Of a stretch of 64,000 nt of DNA, positions 16,184-24,922 are shown piece by piece. The notes below the pieces were generated by a model, which saw only the letters and a list, made by a program, of their open reading frames with translations, searched no databases and had not been told where the DNA came from. The stretch comes from CAYTZH01 sp964442285 (lineage in GTDB: Bacteria > Myxococcota_A > UBA9160 > JAFDET01), in contig CAYTZH010000017.1 in assembly GCA_964442285.1 (NCBI GenBank), forward strand, positions 1 through 64,000. Direction: 5' to 3'. Each line of letters opens with the position of its first letter. Position 1 is the stretch's first letter. Both the position numbers and the translations under genes were made by a program.

Positions 16184-19100
16184 CTAGAACCCGGCGCCCC
16201 CGACGGAGAACTCGAAGACGTTGCTGTCCTCGACCTCGAGGGGGTTCAGGGGGATCCCCCAGAATGCCTGGAGTGGACCGAAGGGGGAAAACCACAGTAC
16301 ACCCAGGCCCGTACCGTAGCGCCAGTTGGTGACGTCGAAAACGTTCTCGTTCTCGGCGAAGGCGTTGCCCATGTCGAGGAAGACGATCCCCATGAGGCCG
16401 AGGGTCTCGGAGATGGGGAAGCGGTACTCGGCGGTCAGCGAGAGGAAGCGGCTGCCGCCCACCACGTCGGTCTCGTCCAGGTCCTCGAAGTCGTCGATGT
16501 CCTCGTCGTCCAGATCGTTGCACTCGCCGTCGCCGTCGCCGGTGGTGAAGCCGAAGTCGTTGCAGACCGCGTCGAGCAGGCCCGAGTCCTCGTCCCGCGC
16601 GACCACGCGCCCCACCGGCAGCGCCAGGTTGTTCGCGCTCGTGCCCGAGCTGAAGCCGCCGAAGGCGCGGGAGATCACGATGGCGCGCCGGGGGCCCACC
16701 GAGCGGGCCCGGAAGCCGCGCAGCTGGTAGGAGCCCAGGCCCCCCAGGAAGTAGCGCTCGGACAGGGGCAGATTGAGCTCGGTGTCGATGGTGTCGAGCG
16801 GACGCAGGTTGCCGCCCGGGTTGAACAGCGTGCCCGCCGGCACGTCGGGGAGATCGAAGTCGGCGATGTCGTTGAGGGGGATCGCCCAGCCCGCCCGGGC
16901 GGCCAGCTGGAAGGCGGAGCGCTCGCCGAAGATCGGGAACCACTCGGGCGCCCGGTAGAAGCGCTGGATCCGCCCCTCCAGACGCAGGAATCGTGCGAAG
17001 CCGCCCAGGCCGGCGAAGTCCGCCGACACGGCCCACTGGCCGCCCTGGGTGGGCACCACCCGATCGTTGCGGGTGTCGCCCCGCAGCGACACGCCGAAGA
17101 GGCTCACGGTCTGGTTGTCCGACAGGATCTGGCGCTGGATCAGCGATGCGGCGCTGGCGCCCCGGCTCTCGAGGATGTCCCGGCTGCTGAAGCTGTAGCG
17201 GAGGAAGCCGCGGGTGGTGCCTTCCAGGTTCAGCGCGTGGCCGAAGACCACGTCGAGGCCGGTCTGCTGCAGGTCGAAGTCCTCGAACTGGACGTCGGTG
17301 CGGAAGATCGTGGTCCCGAAGCTCCAGTCCGTCCCGAACACGTAGGGGTCCTGGAAGGAGGCGAAGTAGCGCTGGGACTCGACGCCGATGTCCACCGAGA
17401 GCTGCACGGCGTAGCCGCGGCCGAACAGGTTGGTCTGGGACACGCTGCCCGTGAGCAGGAAGCTGTCCTGGGACGAGAAGCCGGCGCCGAACGAGAGCGA
17501 TCCCGTGGACTTCTCCACCACGTTGACGTCGACGTCGATCTGGTCCTCGTACTCCGTCGGCTTCGGATCGAAGTTGACCTCTTCGAAGAAGCCGAGGGCG
17601 CGGATCCGGGCCTGGCTATGCTGGAGCGCCCGGGCCGAGTAGAGCTGGCCCTCCACCAAGCGCATCTCCCGGCGCATCACCGAGTCGACCGTGGTGGTGT
17701 TGCCCTCGAACTCGATCTCCCGCACGAAGTAGAGGGGTCCCTTCTCCACCGCGTACACCACGTCCACGTCGAGCTCGTCGGCGTCGAGGGCGGTCTGCGG
17801 CGTGACGCTGGCGAAGTAGAAGCCGCGGTCGGTGTAGTGGTGCGTGATCTTGTCGACGTCGGTGGTGAGGTAGGAACGGTTGAAGATCTCGCCTTCCTGG
17901 AGCCGGAGCCCCTCGCGCAGGGCCTCCACGTCGGCGGTCTCGTCGCCCTCCACCAGGATGTTTCCCACCCGGTACTGCTCGCCCTCGCGGATCTCGACCG
18001 TCACCACCAGGCCGTCCTCGAGGGGATCCACCCGGGGCTCGGAGAGCTCCACCTGGAGGTAGCCCCGATCCATGTAGCGCTGCTCCACCCGGCGCAGGTC
18101 CTGGGCGAAGACCGGCTCCGAGTAGGTGCCGGAGTTGTCGATGAACCGGGTGACCCAGGACCACAGGCGCCACACCCGGGTCTTCATGCCCCGCCGGAGC
18201 TCCCGGTCGCTGAAGGCGTCGTTGCCCTCGAAGGCGATCTCGCGCAGCTTGAGCTTGTCCTGCTCCGTGACCTCGAAGTGCACGGCCACCGCATTGCCCG
18301 AGAGGGGCTCGATCTCGTGGCGGACACGCGCCAGGTAGTAGCCCTCGGCGCGGTAGAGGGCCTCGATCCGCGCGGCGTTCTCGAAGAGCAGGGGATAGTC
18401 GAGGGTGGCGCCGGTGGTCAGGGTCAGGTTGTCCCGGATCTTGTCGGCGTCGACGGAGTCGTTGCCCGAGATGGTGACCTGACGCACCACCGGGTTCTCC
18501 TCCACCTGGAAGGTGACCACCCGGCCGTCGGGCCCCTCGCTCGAGAGCACGCGCACATCCCGGAAGAAGCCCAGGGCGTAGATCTCGCGCACGTCCTCGG
18601 CGATCTGCCCCGGCGAGAAGTCGCCCCCGGGCTCGGTGCCCACCCGCGCCAGGACGGCGTCGGTCTCGATCCGGCGATTGCCCCGGATGCGGATCTCGGC
18701 GACCCGGTCCGCCACCCCGGCCGGCGCGTCGACCTCGGTCAGCAGGTCCGCCGACGCCACCAGCCGGAAGCTCACGAGCATCCCCTCTTCGGTGCGCTCG
18801 GTCTCGGCGGTGGCGGTGGCCACGCCGGGGCGCTCGCCCAGACGCGCGAGATCCCCCCGGACCACGGTGCTCGAGTAGGGCTCGCCGCGGCGGGTGGCGA
18901 GCCCGTCGGCCAGGTCCGGCTGCTCCACGAGCTCTGCGGGGCCCTCGAACCTCACACCCGCCACGACCAGCGTGGGCGCGGCGGTCACCACACCCAGCAC
19001 GCGCTCCGAGAGCTCGTTCATGCGGTCGAGCAGCTCGTCCTCGCCGTCGGCGGTGAAGACGAGGGTCTCGGCGGCGAAGGCGCTGGTGACCGGCGTCACC

Positions 19101-19492
19101 CGGACGTCGAGGCTGAAGCGTCCGGCCAGGGCCGTGAGGCTGCCGGCTACCACGTAGTCCGCACCCACCTCCCGGGCGAGCCGGCGCAGGGCCAGGTCGG
19201 TGCGCTCGCCGGCCGCGTGCTCGACCATGGCCTCGCGCACCACCACCGACTGCACCACCTCGACGCGGCCGCTGGACTCGAGGCGCGAGGCCAGCAGGTC
19301 GACCAGGCTGGTCTCCAGGTACTCGAGCGAGCCGGCGCTGTGCACCTCGAAGGGCAGGAGCGCCACGACGACCCTCACGGCCGGCTCCTGGGCGCGCGCG
19401 GGGGCGGGGGCCGCGAGCCCGGCGAGGAGCAGGGCCAGCCCGAGCAGCGCGGCGCGACGGGGGACGGAACGGGCTCGGGATTCGGGCGTCAA
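16184..19492 (-). CDS. bamA: Outer-membrane protein assembly factor BamA with N-terminal FlgO/TolB-like domain
   Basis: A predicted 1102-residue protein, much longer than E. coli BamA (about 810). After a signal peptide (about residues 1-34), residues about 38-160 look like the FlgO/TolB-N type domain (VVALLPFEVHS, VGADYVVAGSLT) seen on BamA of several deltaproteobacterial groups. Then come six POTRA-like units, beginning near VAGVRFEG, VAEIRIRGNRR, VRQVTISGND, LREIAFEGND, VGNILVEGDE and VREIEFEGNT. The C-terminal 16-strand barrel has the loop-6 motif LRGF (about residue 926), followed by an acidic insertion with two cysteines (about residues 965-1003), and ends in GAGF with a terminal Phe. 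TTG at 19492 is chosen, with GGAGGG just upstream; GTG at 19537 would add 15 residues before the signal peptide. Confidence 0.93.
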   Translation of the reverse strand: MTPESRARSVPRRAALLGLALLLAGLAAPAPARAQEPAVRVVVALLPFEVHSAGSLEYLETSLVDLLASRLESSGRVEVVQSVVVREAMVEHAAGERTDLALRRLAREVGADYVVAGSLTALAGRFSLDVRVTPVTSAFAAETLVFTADGEDELLDRMNELSERVLGVVTAAPTLVVAGVRFEGPAELVEQPDLADGLATRRGEPYSSTVVRGDLARLGERPGVATATAETERTEEGMLVSFRLVASADLLTEVDAPAGVADRVAEIRIRGNRRIETDAVLARVGTEPGGDFSPGQIAEDVREIYALGFFRDVRVLSSEGPDGRVVTFQVEENPVVRQVTISGNDSVDADKIRDNLTLTTGATLDYPLLFENAARIEALYRAEGYYLARVRHEIEPLSGNAVAVHFEVTEQDKLKLREIAFEGNDAFSDRELRRGMKTRVWRLWSWVTRFIDNSGTYSEPVFAQDLRRVEQRYMDRGYLQVELSEPRVDPLEDGLVVTVEIREGEQYRVGNILVEGDETADVEALREGLRLQEGEIFNRSYLTTDVDKITHHYTDRGFYFASVTPQTALDADELDVDVVYAVEKGPLYFVREIEFEGNTTTVDSVMRREMRLVEGQLYSARALQHSQARIRALGFFEEVNFDPKPTEYEDQIDVDVNVVEKSTGSLSFGAGFSSQDSFLLTGSVSQTNLFGRGYAVQLSVDIGVESQRYFASFQDPYVFGTDWSFGTTIFRTDVQFEDFDLQQTGLDVVFGHALNLEGTTRGFLRYSFSSRDILESRGASAASLIQRQILSDNQTVSLFGVSLRGDTRNDRVVPTQGGQWAVSADFAGLGGFARFLRLEGRIQRFYRAPEWFPIFGERSAFQLAARAGWAIPLNDIADFDLPDVPAGTLFNPGGNLRPLDTIDTELNLPLSERYFLGGLGSYQLRGFRARSVGPRRAIVISRAFGGFSSGTSANNLALPVGRVVARDEDSGLLDAVCNDFGFTTGDGDGECNDLDDEDIDDFEDLDETDVVGGSRFLSLTAEYRFPISETLGLMGIVFLDMGNAFAENENVFDVTNWRYGTGLGVLWFSPFGPLQAFWGIPLNPLEVEDSNVFEFSVGGAGF

Positions 19493-19537
19493 ACGACCCT
19501 CCGCTCGGGACGAGCAGCTGCACGCGGAAGACGTCAC

Positions 19538-19567
19538 AGGCTAGCCCCTGGGGGCGGCGCGTGCCAA
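19538..19567 (-). promoter_or_regulatory. Candidate sigma-70-type promoter for bamA
   Basis: On the minus strand TTGGCA (19567-19562) and TAGCCT (19543-19538) are 18 bases apart, matching the -35 consensus at five and the -10 at three of six positions. The site sits between the lolD stop and the bamA start. The predicted leader would be about 40 nt to the TTG start. The -10 is weak, so this is a by-eye suggestion. Confidence 0.3.
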
Positions 19568-19597
19568 GCCCCCCGAGTGGTCGGTTTCATTGGGAAT

Positions 19598-20317
19598 TCA
19601 GGCAGTTGTGGGAACTGCAGCGATCGGCTGGGGGACCTCGTCCGCGGCGAGCCGACCCTGCTCCAGGACGATGCGGCGGCCCAGCTTGGCCGCGAGCCCC
19701 GCGTCGTGGGTGACGACGACCAGGGCCGTGCCCCGGGTGCGGTTCATCTCGAGCAGCAGGTCCTCCACCCGGCTGCCGGTGACCGGATCCAGGTTGCCCG
19801 TGGGCTCGTCGGCGAGCAGCAGCGGGGGGTCCAGCACCAGCGCCCGGGCCACGGCCACCCGCTGGCGCTCGCCGCCGGAGAGCTTGCCCACCTTGTGCCC
19901 GAGCCGGTGCCCGAGACCCACGTCCGCGAGCATGGACCGGGCCCGCTCGCGCATCTCGCCGAAGGGCAGGCGCCGGAGCAGCCCCGGCATCATCACGTTC
20001 TCCACCGCGTCGAATTCGGGCAGCAGGTGGTGGAACTGGAAGACGAAGCCGAGGTTGCGGTTCCGGAACGCCGCCAGCTCCGCCGGCGGCTTGGCGAAGG
20101 CGTCCTCGCCCCGGATCCGGACGCGGCCGGAGGTGGGACGCTCCAGGCTGCCGAGGATGTGGAGCAGGGTCGACTTGCCCACGCCCGACTGCCCGACGAT
20201 CGCCACCCGCTCCCCCTCGCCCACCTCGAGGTCGAGGTCGCGCAGGACCTGGATCTCGCCGTCACCCGTCGCGAAGGACTTGCACAGGCCCTCGACGCGG
20301 ATGAGCGGCTCACTCAT
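19598..20317 (-). CDS. lolD: Lipoprotein-releasing ABC transporter ATPase
   Basis: A 239-residue ATPase that powers extraction of lipoproteins from the inner membrane. Walker A is GQSGVGKST, the signature is LSGGERQRVAVARAL, Walker B LLLADEPTGNLDP, and the switch is VVVTHD. VFQFHHLLPEFDAVENVMMP is typical of LolD among the MacB-like ATPases. Start ATG at 20317 overlaps the end of lolC by eight bases, so the two subunits are co-translated. Confidence 0.94.
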   Translation of the reverse strand: MSEPLIRVEGLCKSFATGDGEIQVLRDLDLEVGEGERVAIVGQSGVGKSTLLHILGSLERPTSGRVRIRGEDAFAKPPAELAAFRNRNLGFVFQFHHLLPEFDAVENVMMPGLLRRLPFGEMRERARSMLADVGLGHRLGHKVGKLSGGERQRVAVARALVLDPPLLLADEPTGNLDPVTGSRVEDLLLEMNRTRGTALVVVTHDAGLAAKLGRRIVLEQGRLAADEVPQPIAAVPTTA

Positions 20318-22298
20318 AACGGAGCGCTTCGGCGGGATCGAGCCCCGCCCCCTGGCGGCTCGGGAGCACCGTGGCCCCCAGCGCCAGCACCATGGCGATG
20401 GCCGCGACGCCGAACACCTGGAGGGGCTCGATCTCCCAGGGCAGCGTGGAGAACTGGTAGACCGACGCCGGCAGCGTGTCGATCTGGAACAGCACCTCCA
20501 CCTGTCGCTGGACCCAGGGCAGCTGGGTGGTGACCCCGATCCCCGCAACCACGCCCACCACGGTGCCCGCGATCCCGATCAGCGCCCCCTCGATCGCAAA
20601 GATGCGCTCGACCGCGCCGTCCTCGGCGCCCATGGCCTTGAGGATGGCGATGTCCGAGGTCTTCTCCATGATCATCATGATCAGGGTCGCGACGATCACG
20701 AAGGCGGCCACCACCATGATCATGGTGAGCAGCACGAACATCATCACCTGCTCGGTCTTCAGCGCCTGGAAGAAGGCCGGGAAGAACTCCTTCCAGTCGC
20801 GGGCGTAGTAGGGGAAGCCGAGCCGCTCCTGGATGGCGTCGGCGACCCGGCGGGAGCGATAGAAGTCCTCGACCCGTACCTCGATGCCGTGGACCACGTC
20901 GCCCACGCGCAGGAACTCCTGGGCGGCCGCCAGATCCACGTAGGTGTAGACCTCGTCGAACTGCAGGAAGCTCGACTGGAAGACGGCCGAGAGCCGGAAG
21001 CGGTGCAGGCGCGGCGCCGGGCCGAAGGGCGTGGGGGGGCCGCCGAAGGGGGACACCACGATCAGGGGCTCGCCCACCCGCAGGCCAAGACTCGCGGCGA
21101 GCTGGCTGCCCACGGCGATCCCGGGCACGGGCTCGCCGTCGCCGTTCTCGCCCGCCGGGGCGCGCCGGGCGAGGTCTTCCAGGGAGCCGGCGACCACCTC
21201 GTCGGCCAGGGTGGTCACGCTGCCGACCCGGTCGGGATCCACACCCCGCACCCGCACGCCCACGATCCGACCGGTCTCGCCGCGCACCATGCCCTCGGCG
21301 TCGAGGAAGGGGGCGGCGCCGACCACCTCGGGCTCCTCGAGCACCGCCCGGAGGGCCTCCTCGTAGTCCGGGAAGGGTCCGAGGCCGCTCTGCACCGTGA
21401 GGTGGGCGCGCTTGCCGACGATCTCCTCCCGCCACACCTCCTGGAAGCCGTTCATCACCGACAGCACCGTGATGATGAGCCAGACCCCGGCGGCCACCCC
21501 GCCGATGCAGATGGCGGTGATCACCGAGATGAAGGTCTGCCGGCGCTTGGCGAAGAGATAGCGGACGGCGATGAACCACTCGGCGGTGCGCCGGGCCTCC
21601 AGGAGCCCGGCCGCGGCCAGGGGCAGCAGCCCCAGCAGGATCACCGCGAGCAGCAGGTTGATGCCGACGCCGCCGAGGGCGGCAATCGGGGGCCGGGGCG
21701 CCTCGACCAGCCAGGTCGCCGCCAGGCCTGCGGCCAGCACCCCGGCCAGCACGCCGAGGGTTCCGCTCACGCCGCCCCCCGCGGTCTCGATGCGTCCGAT
21801 CCGGCGCAGACCGGCCAGGGCCACCAGGGCCACCACGACGCACAGCAGTCCAAAGAAGCCGATCCCCGTCTGGCCGGTGCCGGCCACGAGCAGGGCGGTG
21901 GCGCCGCCGAGCAGCAGGAGCCCCGCCCGCTGGAGCCGCGCGGCGGGCACGGCCCGGAGCAGCAGGAAGGTGAGACCCGTGGTCACGCCCACCATCGCCA
22001 CCACACCGGCGAAGGAGAGCGCGATGCCCGCCGCGCCGAGGTCGGGCGGTAGCGACTCGCGGAGGTCGTCCTGGCCGAGCACCAGGAGGCCCAGCAGCAC
22101 GCCCCAGACGACCACCGCGCCCGCGATCGGACCCGGGCGGCGCGCCGAGCGCGCGAAGCCCTGGAGCGCGACGACCGCGGAGCCCAGGAAGAACAGCGTC
22201 ATGAGCGCGATGCCCACGGCGAGCGCGATCACCCCCAGCAGGGCCGCCCAGCCCCCGCCCACGGCGAGCCCGTCCCAGAGGGTCGCCAGGAGGGTCAT
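20310..22298 (-). CDS. lolC: Lipoprotein-releasing ABC transporter permease LolC/E with large N-terminal membrane extension
   Basis: A 662-residue permease, where LolC/LolE are normally about 400-430. The C-terminal part, from about residue 236 (WFIAVRYLFAKRRQTFISVI), is a complete LolC/E: first helix, periplasmic domain about residues 280-500, then three helices ending with LPSRQGAGLDPAEALRYE. Before it lie about 235 residues with some seven predicted membrane segments (roughly 15-45, 58-75, 90-113, 123-140, 143-162, 175-198, 207-230). Reading frame and codon use are continuous, and ATG 22298 overlaps the lysS end. The extension could be a fused membrane protein or an added sensor or assembly module; function unknown. 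Only one permease gene is present, suggesting a LolC-type homodimer (LolF-like). Confidence 0.9.
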   Translation of the reverse strand: MTLLATLWDGLAVGGGWAALLGVIALAVGIALMTLFFLGSAVVALQGFARSARRPGPIAGAVVVWGVLLGLLVLGQDDLRESLPPDLGAAGIALSFAGVVAMVGVTTGLTFLLLRAVPAARLQRAGLLLLGGATALLVAGTGQTGIGFFGLLCVVVALVALAGLRRIGRIETAGGGVSGTLGVLAGVLAAGLAATWLVEAPRPPIAALGGVGINLLLAVILLGLLPLAAAGLLEARRTAEWFIAVRYLFAKRRQTFISVITAICIGGVAAGVWLIITVLSVMNGFQEVWREEIVGKRAHLTVQSGLGPFPDYEEALRAVLEEPEVVGAAPFLDAEGMVRGETGRIVGVRVRGVDPDRVGSVTTLADEVVAGSLEDLARRAPAGENGDGEPVPGIAVGSQLAASLGLRVGEPLIVVSPFGGPPTPFGPAPRLHRFRLSAVFQSSFLQFDEVYTYVDLAAAQEFLRVGDVVHGIEVRVEDFYRSRRVADAIQERLGFPYYARDWKEFFPAFFQALKTEQVMMFVLLTMIMVVAAFVIVATLIMMIMEKTSDIAILKAMGAEDGAVERIFAIEGALIGIAGTVVGVVAGIGVTTQLPWVQRQVEVLFQIDTLPASVYQFSTLPWEIEPLQVFGVAAIAMVLALGATVLPSRQGAGLDPAEALRYE

Positions 22299-23782
22299 CC
22301 GGAGACCTCGGGGCGCAGGTGGGGGAACAGGATCACCTCGCGCAGGGACGGCGCGTCGCACAGCAGCATGACCAGGCGGTCGATGCCCATGCCGAGGCCG
22401 CCGGTGGGCGGCAGGCCGTGCTCCAGGGCGCGCAGGTAGTCCTCGTCCACCGGATGGGCCTCGTCGTCGCCGGCCTCCGCCGCCCGAACCTGCTCCTCGA
22501 AGCGGCGCCGCTGCTCGTCGGGGTCGTTGAGCTCGCTGAAGGCGTTGGCCACCTCGAAGCCGCCCAGGAAGAGCTCGAAGCGCTCCACCAGCCGGGGATC
22601 CTCGGGGTCCTGCTTGGCCAGGGGCGTGAGCGCCGCGGGATAGCCCGTGATGAAGTGGGGCTGCACCAGGGTCGGCTCCACCAGCTCGCTGAAGACCTCG
22701 TCCACGAACTTCGCCCAGGTGGGCGAGCGGTCGAGGCGGACGCCCTTGCGGATCAGCACCTCCTCCTGGGCCCGCCAGTCCGCGTCGCCCAGGATGTCCA
22801 CCGCGCCCTCGGTCGCCTGCAGGATCGCGTCGCGCATGCTCGTGCGCGGCCACGTCCCGCCGAGATCGATCTCAGCGCCCTGGTACGCGAACTGGAGCCT
22901 GCCGTGGAGGCGCTCGCAGAGCTCCCGCAAGAGCGCCTGGACCAGCTCCATCATGTCGCGATAGTCGGCGTAGGCCTGGTACCACTCCACGCAGGTGAAC
23001 TCGGGGTTGTGCTTGCGGCTCATGCCCTCGTTGCGGAAGTTGCGGCCGATCTCGTAGACCCGGTCCAGGCCGCCCACCACCAGCCGCTTCAGGTAGAGCT
23101 CGTCGGAGATGCGCAGGAAGAGGTCCTGCCCCAGCTGGTTGTGGTGGGTCTCGAAGGGACGCGCCGCGGCGCCGCCGTAGATCGGCTGCAGGATCGGCGT
23201 CTCCACCTCGACGAAGCCGCGCTCCCCGAGGAAGCGGCGGATCCCCGACACCACCTGGCTGCGCGCCAGCGCGATGCGGCGCGCGTCGGGGTTCACCAGC
23301 AGGTCCAGGTAGCGCTGGCGGAAGCGGGTCTCGACGTCGCTGAGTCCGTGCCACTTCTCGGGAAGCGGGCGCAGGGCCTTGGCCAGGAGCCCGACGCCGC
23401 GGGCGTCGACCGTGAGCTCGCCGCTGCGCGTCCGCCACAGCACGCCCTCGACGCGCAGGAAGTCGCCGATGTCCGCTTCCTTCAGCGACGCGAAGGTCTC
23501 GGCATCGAGCTGCTGCTTGCGGCCGCTGACCTGGAGGCTCGCCCCGTCCTCCAGCAGGTCGACGAAGACGAGCTTGCCGAAGGAGCGCTGGGCCGTGACG
23601 CGGCCGGCCACGGCGACCTCGACCCCGGCCGCCTCGAGCGCCTCCGCGTCCCGGGCGTCGTGGGCCTCGCGCACGGCGGCGATGGGCGTGCGCGGCCCGA
23701 CCCGGGCCGGATAGGGGTCGCCGCCCGCCTTGCGGAAGGCGTCGAGGCGATCCCGCCGCGCCTGTCGCTCGTACTCGCTCAC
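22295..23782 (-). CDS. lysS: Lysyl-tRNA synthetase, class II
   Basis: A 495-residue cytoplasmic enzyme charging tRNA-Lys. An OB-fold anticodon domain occupies about residues 50-165 (VAGRVTAQRSFGKLVFVDL). The class II core shows ETPILQPIYGGAAARPFETHHN, YEIGRNFRNEGMSRKHNPEFTC split over motif 2, and motif 3 in GGLGMGIDRLVMLL. Start GTG at 23782 overlaps prfB as GTGA. Length and motifs are normal for the family. Pairing prfB with lysS is common in bacteria. Confidence 0.96.
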   Translation of the reverse strand: MSEYERQARRDRLDAFRKAGGDPYPARVGPRTPIAAVREAHDARDAEALEAAGVEVAVAGRVTAQRSFGKLVFVDLLEDGASLQVSGRKQQLDAETFASLKEADIGDFLRVEGVLWRTRSGELTVDARGVGLLAKALRPLPEKWHGLSDVETRFRQRYLDLLVNPDARRIALARSQVVSGIRRFLGERGFVEVETPILQPIYGGAAARPFETHHNQLGQDLFLRISDELYLKRLVVGGLDRVYEIGRNFRNEGMSRKHNPEFTCVEWYQAYADYRDMMELVQALLRELCERLHGRLQFAYQGAEIDLGGTWPRTSMRDAILQATEGAVDILGDADWRAQEEVLIRKGVRLDRSPTWAKFVDEVFSELVEPTLVQPHFITGYPAALTPLAKQDPEDPRLVERFELFLGGFEVANAFSELNDPDEQRRRFEEQVRAAEAGDDEAHPVDEDYLRALEHGLPPTGGLGMGIDRLVMLLCDAPSLREVILFPHLRPEVSG

Positions 23783-24922
23783 GCTGCCGCCCCCCGGCCC
23801 GAGCCCGCCTTGTGCAGGAGGGTCTCGCGGATGAACGCGTCCAGATCCCCGTCGAGGACGGCCGCCGTGTTGCCGGTCTCGCAGCTCGTCCGGTGGTCCT
23901 TGACCCGCTGCTGGGGATGGAGGGTATAGGAGCGGATCTGGTTGCCGAAGCCGATGTCGCGCTTCTCGCCCGCCAGGGCGGCCATCTCGGCCTCGCGCTC
24001 CGCCCGCATGTGCTCGTAGAGCCGGGCCCGCAGCACCTTCATGGCCGCCGCCTTGTTCTTGTGCTGGGAGCGCTCGTTCTGGCATTGCACCACGATGCCC
24101 GTGGGCATGTGGGTCAGGCGCACCGCCGAGTCGGTCTTGTTCACGTGCTGGCCGCCGGCGCCGCCCGCCCGGTAGGTGTCGACGCGCAGGTCGTTCTCGT
24201 CGATGTCCACGTCGATGGTGTCGTCGATCTCCGGAAAGACGCTCACGCTGGCGAAGGCCGTGTGGCGACGCTTCTGGGCGTCGAACGGCGAGATGCGGAC
24301 CAGGCGGTGGACGCCCTCCTCGGCCTTGAGGTAGCCGAAGGCGTAGTCGCCGCGCACGGTGAAGGTGGCCCCGCGCAGGCCCGCCTCGTCGCCCTCCTGG
24401 GCGTCGAGGAGCTCGGTGGCGAAGCCCCGGCGCTCGCACCAGCGCAGGTACATGCGCAGCAGCATCTCCGCCCAGTCGCAGGCGTCGGTGCCCCCGGCTC
24501 CGGCGTTGATGGACACGATGGCGTTGGAGGCGTCGTGCTCGCCGCCCAGCAGCCGCCGGAGCTCGGCCTCCGCGAGCTGGCCCTCCACCTCGCCGAGCTT
24601 CTGGTCGGCCTCCCGGAGGGTGTCCGCGTCGTCCTCCTCGTCGGCGAGCTCCAGGAGGACGCCCGCATCCTCGAGGGATCCGGCGAGGCTGTCGAAGAGC
24701 CCGAGCTCGCGCTCTACGGCGCGCTTCTCGCGGAGCACGCCCTCGGCGCGCTCGCGATCGCTCCAGAGCTCCGGATCGGCCGACTGCGCCTCCAGGGCGT
24801 CCTGACGGGCGCGAAGTCCGTCGAGGTCAAAGATGCCCCCGGAGCTCGCCGAAGCGCGCCCGCAACGCGGCCAGCCGTTCCTGCAGCTCGGCCGACCCCA
24901 TGCTCTCGCTGGTATCGCTCAT
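23779..24922 (-). CDS. prfB: Peptide chain release factor 2, with programmed +1 frameshift
   Basis: Releases peptides at UGA and UAA. The gene is read in two frames: 24922-24830 encodes 31 residues (MSDTSESMGSAELQERLAAL onward) up to CTT followed by an in-frame UGA; a +1 shift at 24829 then continues from 24828 to 23779 for 349 residues, giving about 380 in total. The second part has the intact NAGAGGTDACDWAEML region and the catalytic GGAGGQHVN (GGQ) motif; codon recognition is the SPF tripeptide in ISPFDAQ. The ATG start at 24922 has a GGGGGGAGAC site and overlaps the lnt stop as ATGA. Translation of the full product depends on its own scarcity, a well-known autoregulation. Confidence 0.95.
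24826..24842 (-). promoter_or_regulatory. prfB programmed frameshift site
   Basis: On the minus strand the sequence reads CGG GGG CAT CTT TGA C. The slippery CTT, the in-frame UGA, the following C and an internal Shine-Dalgarno-like G run a few bases upstream are the elements of the classic prfB recoding site (AGG GGG TAT CTT TGA C in E. coli). It regulates RF2 level by competition between termination at UGA and the +1 shift. Confidence 0.93.
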
